Below are positions 12,831 to 22,690 of a stretch of DNA of 64,000 nt, piece after piece. The notes beneath the pieces were generated by a model. It ran no database searches, was not told the origin of the DNA, and saw nothing but the letters and a program-made list of their open reading frames with translations. How positions within the stretch are numbered: the stretch's first letter is position 1; the number at the start of each line of letters is the position of its first letter. Source of the stretch: Stomorhina lunata (lineage: Eukaryota > Arthropoda > Insecta > Diptera > Rhiniidae); assembly GCA_933228675.1 (NCBI GenBank), contig OW121741.1:137109858-137173857 (forward strand), in the 5' to 3' direction. The position numbers and the translations under genes were made by a program.

Positions 12831-14095
12831 CCAGAGTTATTAGATCTTATAGTCATATTAATAAATTTCATCACCAAACTTTTTCGACAACCCAATATTT
12901 TCCTTTTATTTTAACAAAAAATGACCAACAAAAAATGTTTGGTGATGGTTGATAAACTTTGAATGTAAAGCAAAAACAACATCTGCAAAGAAAAAATAAC
13001 ATTAAGAAAATATAATAATGACAGCAAATAAGATTTCAAAAGAAAAGCCAAATAGCGATAGTAAAAATATGTTGAACGGAAGCTGGCACAAACAAAAAAA
13101 AAATGGCAACACAAAATGGAAAAAAACGAGTATGAGATTTTACAAAAACTAGAAGTCGCACTTGAAATAAGTGCATTATACTTGCCAAAAACCTAACGTA
13201 CTTTTTTTTACAAAATTTTTTATCAATGTATTTTTTACCAACAAAAATGTTCTTTACCCACCCGCATTAAAATGAAAAAATATTTTCCTTTCTTTCATTC
13301 ATTGTTGACTAAACGACGTACAAACATCATGACTGCGAAAAAAAATATGAGAAAAAAATCTAAAAATTATGTGAGCTTTGGTTCATTGACTTTAAAATTT
13401 ATGAGATTTGTTTTTTCTTTTTTTTGTTCATTTGCTGCCAAAATAAATGTTTGTTTTCAACATTAAGTAATTCCCCAATAGTTGGGTTCTGTTGGTAAAT
13501 TATTTTCCTTAACGTAATGACACACCGTGTGCTATTGACAGTAAATTCAAAGGCCATTAAGTGTGAGAAGGACAGAAGGACACACCGAGAAATAATGGCA
13601 AAATCCTTGAGAGTGAATTTAAGTAATCGAATGTCATTTTCTTTTCTAACCACTAAATAAAAATACAAATTGAATGATGCTTAAATGATGAGGAGTGTAA
13701 AAAATATAAATTTTTCTTCGAAATAATAGGTTTATTTGATCAAGCGAAAGGTTAGTGCTATTTTGCTGTTTTTAATGCTGATGCACTGAAAAGACAGGAC
13801 ATTTAACTACTAAGGAGTGGTTTCGAACATTTTAAAATAGAAAAAAAATTTATGATAAAAATTTGTTTATACCTAAATAAGTTTATTTGAAATTTTTTTA
13901 TTCAAAAAAATTTTATATTAAAATGTTTTTTACACTATAATTCGTATTTGTTCTGCCTCGTTATTTAGATATAATTCATGTTTTTCCTATGGGTAAAATT
14001 TCATATTAAAAATTTTTTCTACACATTTTTTTTATATAATAAATTTGATATTGAAAATTTTTCTATATAGAAAAAATTTCTAATATAATAATTTT
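12831..14095. other. AT-rich sequence, no gene recognised
   Basis: Mostly non-repetitive. The last 250 bases (about 13850-14095) are a degraded lead-in to the next array. Short frames at 12911-13114, 13272-13466 and 13399-13668 overlap on opposite strands and show no recognisable motif. Confidence 0.55.
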
Positions 14096-16075
14096 TCTTT
14101 TAAAAATTTTTCTATGAAAAGTCATCAGCGTATTTTTCTTTAAAAAATTATTACCACTGATAATTTTTCTATGAAAAATTATCACCAATGATAATTTTTC
14201 TAAGAAAATTATCACCAATGAAAATTTTTGTATGAAAAACTATCACCAATGATAATTTTTCCTTTAAAAAACTATCATTGGGTAGATAATTTTCTATGAA
14301 AAATTATCACCAATAATAATTTTTTTATGCAAAAATTAGTACCAGTGAAAAATTATCACCAATGATAATTTTTCATAATTTTTCTATAAAAAATTATTAC
14401 CAATGATAATTTTCCATAATTTTTCTATGAAAAATTATCACCGATGATATTTTTTCTTCATAAGCACCAATAATAATTTTTTTATTGAAAATTATCACCA
14501 GTGATAATTTTTGTATGAGAAATCATCAGCAACGATAAAAATTATCACCAACGATAAAAAGTATCACCAATGAATTGTCACCGATGACAACTTTTCTATA
14601 AAAAATTATCACCAGTGATATTTTTTCTATTAATAATTATTACCAATGATAATTTTTCTATAAAAAATGATCACCAATAATAATTTTTCTATTCATAATT
14701 ATAACCAGTGATAATTTTTGTATGAAAAATCATCATCAGTGATAATTCTTCCAAAAAAATTATCACCAGTAATAATTCTTCAAAAAAATTATCAGCAACT
14801 ATAATTTTTCTATGAAAAATGATCACCAATGATAATTTTTCTATGAAAAACTATCACCAATGTTAATTTTTTTTTTAAAAAAATGATTACCAATGAAAAT
14901 TTTTTATGAAAAATTATCACCAATGATAATTTTTCTATTTAAAATAATCACAAATGATAAATTTTCCATTAAAAATTATTACCAGTGATAATTTTTCTAT
15001 AAAAAATGATCACCACCAATGATAAGTTTCTATGAAAACTCATCACCAATGATTGTTTGTTTATGAAAAACTATATCCAATGATAATTTTATATGAAAAA
15101 TTATTACCAATGATAATTTTTGTATGCAAGAATTATTACCAGTGATAATTTTTCTATGAAAAATTATCATCGCCGATAATATTTCCATGAAAAGTTATCA
15201 CCAATGATAATTTTTCATAATTTTTCTATGAAAAATTATCAGCAATGATAATTTTCCATAATTTTTTTTATTAAAAATCATCACAAGTGATAATTCTTCT
15301 ATGAAAAATTATCGGCAATGATAATTTTTCTATGAAAAATTATTAGCAATGATAATTTTTCTATGAAAAATTATCACCAATGTTAATTTTTATAAAAAAG
15401 ATTTTTACCAATGACAATTGTTTATGAAAAATTATCACCAATGTAAATTTTTATAAAAAAGATTTTTACCAGTGACAATTTTTTATGAAAAATTATCACC
15501 AATGAAATGTTCTATTTAAAATAATCACAAATGAAAAATTTTCTATGAAAAATTATCACCAGTAACAATTTTTCTATACAAACTTATTTCTTATAATAAT
15601 TTTTATGTTAAAAATTATAACCAATGATAATATATCTAAGAAAAATTATCACCAGTGATAATTTTTTATGAAAAATATCACCAATGATAATTTGTCTATC
15701 AAAAATTTTCTCTAAAAATTTACTACAACTGATAACTTTCCTCTAAAAAAATTATAGTCAGTGATAATTTTCCTCTGAAGAATTATCACCAATGATAATT
15801 TTTATATAAAAAATTATTACAAATTATAATTTTTATATGAAAAATTTGGTGATATCATGTTATCAATGATAATTTCACAAATAATAATGGTAATAGTTTT
15901 TTATGAAAATGATAATATTTCTTTGAAAAATTATCATCAGTGATATATTTTCTACAGAAATTTATTACCAATTATTGTTTTCTGGGAAAAATTATCACCA
16001 GTGAATGGGTTTCTATGAGAAATTATTACCAAGGATATTATGAAAAATTGTCACCAATGATTTTTCCATTAAAAG
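14096..16075. repeat. 31-bp hairpin minisatellite array, family F3, third block
   Basis: The longest F3 array, some 55-60 units of the GATAATTTTTC / TAT / GAAAAATTATC hairpin with ACCAAT or ACCAGT spacers. Local compound units recur, such as the inserted word TTTTTCATAATTTTTCTATG at about 14365, 14405 and 15210, which suggests amplification of multi-unit blocks. The open frame starting at 15940 runs from this array into unique DNA and is not supported as a gene. Confidence 0.93.
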
Positions 16076-17019
16076 TTAAAAGTCATTATCATTATGATCT
16101 TTACTGTTGCTTTCTTAACAAAGACATTATTCATTTTGATGTCTTCTTTTATATTATTAAAAACCCAACATGGAGTTTCCGGTCTGAGTCAAAACTTGAT
16201 TATTTTAAACAAATAATTTTTTTTTACAAAGTTCACCTTCTAACTTATTACTTTTGGCTGTTGTTCTTTTATAATATATTTTTCTGTATAGTTTCAAGGA
16301 ATTTTCTCATTTTCGTTTAAATGTCATGCTGTTTTCTTTTATGTCACAGATAATTTTTCTTTTTGTGTATCCCTGGTTTCTTGTTCCTTAATTTTCTTGT
16401 CACTTTCTCTTTTGAAACAGTTAAAAACCATCATTTTTATTTCCGTTGCCACCCATTCTTAACCACCTGTATTATTACTTTTGCTTAAGAGATTTTTCTT
16501 AGTTTTTTTCTTCATTTTATTTACAATTTTTTTTTCTTCTTTTTCCAGTTTTCTCTACTTTTAATGTAACTGTCGAAATAGTTGACTTTAGTTAATGTTT
16601 ACGGGTACGATTCTTGTTGTAAATCCTTTTAAAGCTATAATTTGTTTCAAGTATCTCTAGATATAGTAAAACTTAATGCTAGTAACCTCATTTTTTCCTA
16701 CATTCTTATATACAATTTTTTTTACAAAGTTTTGGCTGTTGGAAACTTCTTCAGTTTTGTTCTCATTTTTTGTTGTATTTTTTTCCTTTTTGAGCTTAAA
16801 ACCTATAAAAAGTGTAATAAGGATTTCAAAAGATGTTAAAGTATAAAAAGGCTTTAAACGTTGTTAGCAAAAAATTTTTATACTAAGTTTGTTTATAAAA
16901 ATCTATAAAATTAAATGTTATTGTCAATTTTAATTTCTAATGTTTAAAGTTTATAATATTGTTAACATTTTTTATATTGTATTAAATTGCAGTTTTACTA
17001 CTAAATTGTGTTAAAGAAA
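16076..17019. other. T-rich sequence with a splice-acceptor-like tract, no gene recognised
   Basis: Strongly T-rich on the plus strand. At about 16530-16549 a long pyrimidine tract ends in TTTTTCCAG, a good-looking 3' splice acceptor, but all three downstream frames close within 15 codons. The frames 15940-16320 and 16642-16839 are F/Y/I-rich translations of T-rich DNA with no domain. Confidence 0.5.
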
Positions 17020-17460
17020 TGTCAAGGACAGTCGATGAAATTATGAAAAAGTTTTCAGTTAGTGAAATTTTCGAAGCAAAGAGTCAAACACTACTTTTTT
17101 ATTTTAGAAAAGGCTACAATGCTTCACAAATATAGGGGGGAAGTTTTCCATCTACATTTGATTTAAACGTATTCGTGGTGTAAATTTCGATGTAAAAGAA
17201 TTGCCGTTCTCCAGGCGTCCTCTCACTAGAAGACTTGACTAAATTTTCGACATGATCAAAATAGATCGGGACGCAAGCTACCAGGACAATTGTAAAACAA
17301 TCGGCAAATACTTTTTGAATTATCCAATGATGTCGTTTAAATATTTGTATACTTTCTCTAAGTGGAGTTCATCAAAAATATGCATAAATCAGTAAGAATT
17401 TTACTAAAAGAATGGATTATGTTCTTGGGTCGGCGCAAAGAGAACAGAACAAATAAAACT
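17020..17460 (+). pseudogene. Decayed mariner-family transposase fragment
   Basis: Reading across frameshifts and stops, the plus strand gives LLFYFRKGYNASQ near 17093-17132, then NFDVKELPFSRRPLTRRLD, a stop, and IFDMIKIDRDASY at about 17187-17283. This follows the order of the mariner N-terminal DNA-binding region: an (L)LxxFxKGxxAxQ helix, then a xFDVxDxPRSGRP GRPR-like linker, then DKIxxxIxxDRxxS. The catalytic DDD/E part is not recognisable, and no terminal inverted repeats are evident. It is a dead relic. The match rests on pattern memory, not alignment. Confidence 0.55.
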
Positions 17461-20400
17461 CCATTTTTTTAAATTTTTATTAAAAATTTTTCTTTAGAAA
17501 TTTTTTTTATTATTCTACAGAAAATTTTTTTATCAAAAATTTTTCTATAGAAAATTTTTTATCAAAAATTTTCTTATCAAACATTTTTCTATAGAAAATT
17601 TTTTTATCAAAAATTTTTCTATAGAAAATTTTTTTATCAAAAATTTTTCTATAGAAAATTTTTTTATCAAACATTTTTTTATAGAAAATTTTTTTTTCAA
17701 AAATTTTTCTATAGAGTTTTTATCAAAACTTTTTCTATGGAAAATTTTTTTATCAAAGATTTTTTTGTAGAAAATTTTTTTATCAAAAGTTTTTCTATAG
17801 AAAATTTTTTTTATCAAAAATTCTTTTATGAAAAATTTTTTTATAGAAAATTTTTCTATCAAAAATTTTCCTATAGAAAATTTTTTATCAAAAATTTTTC
17901 TATACAAAATTTTTTTATCAAAACTCTTCTGTAGAAAATTTTTTTATCAAAAATTTTTCTATATAACATTTTTTTATCAAAAATTTTTCTATAGAAATTT
18001 TTTTTTGTCAAAAATTTTTCTATAGAAAATTTTTTTTATCAAAAATTTTTCTATAGAAAATTTTTTTTATCAAAAATTTTTCTATAGAAAATTTTTTTAT
18101 CAAAAATTTTTCTTTAGAAAATTGCTTTTATCAAAAATTTTTGATAATTTTTGATATAGAAAATTTTTTTATTAAAAATTGTTCTATAGAAAATTTTTTT
18201 ATCAAAAATTTTTCCATAGAAAATTTTTTTATCAAAAATTTTTCTATGGAAAATTTTTTTATCACAAATTTTTATAAAGAAAATTTTTTTGTCAAAAATT
18301 TTTCTATAGAAAATTTTCTTATCAAGTTTTTTTTTAGAAAATTTTTTTTCTATCAAAGAGTTTTCTATAGAAAATTTTTTTTATCAAAAATTTTTCTATA
18401 GAAAATTTTCTTATCAAAAATTTTTCTGTAAATTTTCTTTTTTATCAAAAATTTTTCTGTAAAAAATTTTTTTATCAAAAATTTTTTTATCAAAAATTTT
18501 TCTATGAATTTTTTTATCAAAAATTTTTCTATTAATTTTTTTATCAAAAATTTTTCAATAGAAAAATTTTCTTATCAAAAATTTTTTATAGAAAATTTTT
18601 TTATCAAAAATTTTTCTATAGAAAATTTTTTTATAGAAACTTTTTCTAGAGAATTTTTTTATTAAATTTTTTTCTATAGAGAAATTTTTTATTAAAATTT
18701 TTTCTATGGAACATTTTTTTTTTATCAAAAATTGCTCTATAGACAATTTTTTTATGAAAAATTTTTCTATAGAAAATTTTTTTATCAAAAATTTTTCAAT
18801 AGAAAAATTTTCTTATCAAAAATTTTTTTATAGAAAATTTTTTTATCAAAAATTTTTCTATAGAAAATTTTTTTATAGAAACTTTTTCTAGATAATTTTT
18901 ATATAGAGAAATTTTTTATTAAAATTTTTTCTATAGAACATTTTTTTTTTATCAAAAATTGCTCTATAGACAATTTTTTTATTAAAAATTTTTCTATAGA
19001 AAATTTTTTTATCAAAAATTTTTCAATAGAAAATTTTTAATAAATTTTTTTTATCAAAAATTTTTCTATAGAAAATTTTCTTATCAAACATTTTTCTATA
19101 GAAAATTTTCTTATCAAAAATTGTTCTATAGAAAATTTTCTTATCAAAAATTTTTTTATAGAAAATTTTTTTATCAAAAATTTTTCTATAGAAAATTTTT
19201 TTATCAAACATTTTTTTATAGAAAATTTTTTTTTCAAAAATTTTTCTATAGAGTTTTTATCAAAACTTTTTCTATGGAAAATTTTTTTATCAAAGATTTT
19301 TTTGTAGAAAATTTTTTTATCAAAAGTTTTTCTATAGAAAATTTTTTTTATCAAAAATTCTTTTATGAAAAATTTTTTTATAGAAAATTTTTCTATCAAA
19401 AATTTTCCTATAGAAAATTTTTTATCAAAAATTTTTCTATACAAAATTTTTTTATCAAAACTCTTCTGTAGAAAATTTTTTTATCAAAAATTTTTCTATA
19501 TAACATTTTTTTATCAAAAATTTTTCTATAGAAAATTTTTTTTGTCAAAAATTTTTCTATAGAAAATTTTTTTTATCAAAAATTTTTCTATAGAAAATTT
19601 TTTTTATCAAAAATTTTTCTATAGAAAATTTTTTTATCAAAAATTTTTCTTTAGAAAATTGCTTTTATCAAAAATTTTTGATAATTTTTGATATAGAAAA
19701 TTTTTTTATTAAAAATTGTTCTATAGAAAATTTTTTTATCAAAAATTTTTCCATAGAAAATTTTTTTATCAAAAATTTTTCCATGGAAAATTTTTTTATC
19801 ACAAATTTTTATAAAGAAAATTTTTTTGTCAAAAATTTTTCTATAGAAAATTTTCTTATCAAAATTTTTTTTAGAAAATTTTTTTCTATCAAAGAGTTTT
19901 CTATAGAAAAATTTTTTTATCAAAAATTTTTCTATAGAAAATTTTCTTATCAAAAATTTTTCTGTAAATTTTTTTTTTTATCAAAAATTTTTCTGTAAAA
20001 AATTTTTTTATCAAAAATTTTTCTATGAATTTTTTTATCAAAAATTTTTCTATTAATTTTTTTATCAAAAATTTTTCAATAGAAAAATTTTCTTATCAAA
20101 AATTTTTTTATAGAAAATTTTTTTCTCAAAAATTTTTCTATAGAAAATTTTTTTATTCAAAAAGAAGTGTATTTGCATTTGATCCCAAACCTGTTACATT
20201 TATTTATTAATGTAACAGATCAATTTATTGATAAAAAGCCAAAAAATGTTTGCGGAGAAACCAAATTCCTCGACGCGTTTCGATGGTTGGTTAAGCCATC
20301 TCTTCAGGAGGATTATCCCCAATTTAGACAGATCGAAAACCTCGCATTATTACTAAATTTACAAACATAACTATTAAGAATTATGTTCATTATGTATCTC

Positions 20401-21260
20401 CGCAAACATTTTTTGGCTTTTTATCAATAAATTGATCTGTTACATTAATAAACAAATGTAACAGGTTTGGGATCAAATGCAAATACACTTCTTTTTGAAT
20501 AATATTTACATCCCGACTAATTTGTTATTTTTTGAGAAAATTTTTTTATAGAAACTTTTTCTAGAAAATTTTTTTATTAAATTTTTTTCTATAGAGAAAT
20601 TTTTTATTAAAATTTTTTCTATGGAACATTTTTTTTTATCAAAAATTGCTCTATAGACAATTTTTTTATGAAAAATTTTTCTATAGAAAATTTTTTTATC
20701 AAAAATTTTTCAATAGAAAATTTTTAATAAATTTTTTTTATCAAAAATTTTTCTATAGAAAATTTTCTTATCAAACATTTTTCTATAGAAAATTTTTTTA
20801 TCAAAAATTGTTCTATAGAAAATTTTCTTATCTAAAATTTTTTTATAGAAAATTTTTTTATCAAAAATGTTTCTATAGAAAATTTTTTTATAAAAACTTT
20901 TTTTTGAAAATTTTTTTATCAAAAATTTTTCTATAGAGAAGTTTTTTATTAAAAATTTTTCTTTAGAAAATTTTTTTTATTAAAAATTGTTCTATAAAAA
21001 TTTTTTTTATCAAAAAGTTTTCAATAGAAAATTTTTTTATTAAAAATTTTTCTATAGAAAATTTTTTTATCAAAATTTTTCTATAGAAATTTTTTTATTA
21101 AAAATTTTTCAATGGAAGATTTGAAATAGTTTTGTTATAAAAATATTTTTATCGAAAATTTTTACAGATAGATAATTTTCTCTAAAATATAATTTTTATA
21201 GAAAGAAGAAAAATATTTTCATTAAAAATTTTTCCATAAAAAAATTGTTGGATAGAAAAT
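17461..21260. repeat. 30-bp minisatellite array, family F1, with internal 1.54-kb duplication
   Basis: About 110 copies of a 30-bp unit: CTATAGAAAA, then TTTTTTTATC, then AAAAATTTTT. A segment starting about 17665 is repeated with an offset of 1537 bp from about 19202, with near identity over at least 900 bp including rare variants (TATAGAGTTTTTATCAAAAC at 17711 and 19248; AAAATTGCTTTTATC at 18118 and 19655). The second copy is broken by the hairpin element at 20157-20534. Because 30 is a multiple of three, the array is open over long distances in several frames on both strands, producing K/F/I/Y-rich pseudo-proteins up to 135 codons; none is a gene. Confidence 0.95.
20142..20549. mobile_element. 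Undescribed hairpin (foldback-like) element, copy 2, with 14-15-bp target duplication
   Basis: The body is 20157-20534. Arms of about 105 bp are almost perfect inverted copies: AAGTGTATTTGCATTTGATC at 20165-20184 recurs in reverse complement at about 20474-20493, and AAAGCCAAAAAATGTTTGCG is mirrored at about 20402-20421. The centre contains CCTCGACGCGTTTCGATGG, as in copy 1. AGAAAATTTTTTTAT lies on both sides (20142-20156 and 20535-20549) and occurs once at the paralogous empty site 18620-18634, so it is a true target duplication. Both copies begin TCAAAAAG and end in TTATTTTTT. Confidence 0.8.
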
Positions 21261-21511
21261 AACTAGAAAGAATGAAATATCTAAAATTGTTTAATATTAC
21301 AATTTATTTCTGCTTTGAAAAATATTTCCAATATTTACAAAATTATTCCCAATATTTACAAAAATAAACGTGGCAACAATGTTCGAGATTATATTTATTT
21401 GTTCTCTCGAACCATGTATTCTGTTGCTTTAGATTTGATTTGGATTTGTTTCTTGCCTATTTTGTTTTTGTCTTTTCTGTAACAAAGCGTCACCAACCAA
21501 CTCTGTTAACA
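21261..21511. other. AT-rich sequence, no gene recognised
   Basis: Short non-repetitive interval between the F1 array and the conserved segment copy B. Nothing recognised. Confidence 0.5.
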
Positions 21512-21731
21512 TCCAAATTTTAACTGAATGATTTTAATACTCATTTTCACGAGTTTTGTAAATGATCGTGGTGTATACGAAAATTACAAAAAAAAAAAAT
21601 CATCGGCTACTGGTGGTATGGGCTGCCTACTCCTAGTTATATTGGATCTAAAGACTCTTGAGATTAATGACTTATTATCATACAACCATGAAAATCTCAC
21701 GAGAGATCGAATTACAAATTGTATTTTTTGA
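21512..21731 (+). pseudogene. Decayed conserved segment, copy B (unknown peptide NDRGVYENYKK)
   Basis: An open frame of 67 codons from 21528 includes NDRGVYENYKKKKSSATGGM. The part from 21566 to 21630 matches copy A (about 514-575) at both nucleotide and peptide level. A poly-A stretch at 21588-21599 breaks the similarity. The frame continues with ordinary codons (I-L-D-L-K-T-L-E-I-N-D-L) to a stop at 21729. Both copies lie just right of an F1 array. The protein family is unknown to me; coding status is uncertain. Confidence 0.35.
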
Positions 21732-22690
21732 TCTTTTGCCCTATTGGCCTGGTACAACTCTTTCTAAAAGAAATTTATCCAGAAAGTCTTCGGTTAAAAG
21801 TTCGATAAACAACTTTTATGTTAAATTTAATTCATAAAATTTAAACTTAAAGAAATTTTGAAATTTTTCTCTTATTACTTTAAACCAAGTTTTTTCTCAA
21901 ATAGTATCACACTTATTGTAAAATTTTTCCACCTGCATATTGCAAATTAAAATCTAAATCTTTTCATTTTTTTGCATTTAAATATTAAATTTTTTTCTAA
22001 AATATTTAGCAAAAAATCCCCAACAGGACACAACTATGACGGTAGTATTTACTATCTGTGTCTCTGTGTGTGTTTGTGTTGGCTTAAGTTGTAGTGGTGG
22101 TTCCTTTATTTATTTGTTGAAAGTAAAAAGGGTTAGAAATGGGTCACAATAATTGTTGATATTGTTGCTGCTGTTGTTGTAGTTGTTGTTGTAATACTTG
22201 TATTCATTATATAAAAATTGTTTTTATTTATTTAGAAAATATGAACAAAAAAAAAAAAGAAAATATGAAGTATGAATGGTAAACATCTACAAAAAAATAG
22301 TGTAAACAATAGAATAGAATGGAACAGAAATGGAAACAATAAAATTACACTGAATACTTTTGGTAACTATTGTGCAAATAATAAAAACTAACAAACAAAC
22401 GAACGAACGAATAAACAAAAATTAAAAAAAGAAAAAAAAATATTAACAAATGTAGAACAAAAACCATTTGTAAAGGTTTTACTATTTCATTTTTTTTATT
22501 TTTTTGCTTAAAATACACAAAACAATAAACCAACAATAATAAAATACTTCTTTCTAACAAGGTGCAATGAGGCGAGAACCCATTTTCCACTAGCAAAAAC
22601 TGGGCCTTATAAAATAAATATTAAGTAAATTTAGACAAATATTAAACTAACTAGACTACGCCGCAAGTCTTAGAAAATATTTACAGAAAT
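21732..22690. other. AT-rich sequence with TTG/CTG microsatellite
   Basis: No gene recognised. A (TTG)n-like tract with CTG interruptions lies at about 22155-22195 and a GT-rich patch at 22058-22080. The minus frame 22345-22596 is a chance frame through A-rich DNA. Confidence 0.55.

Noticed and set aside
15940..16320. 126-codon frame
   Set aside because: Begins inside the F3 array and continues into T-rich unique DNA; F/Y-rich without motif.
16530..16610. 3' splice acceptor-like tract ending TTTTTCCAG
   Set aside because: No downstream frame stays open for more than about 15 codons, and T-rich DNA produces such tracts by chance.
17545..19471. Long open frames rich in K, F, I and Y on both strands
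   Set aside because: They are translations of 30-bp tandem units, open simply because the period is a multiple of three; both strands and several frames are open at once.
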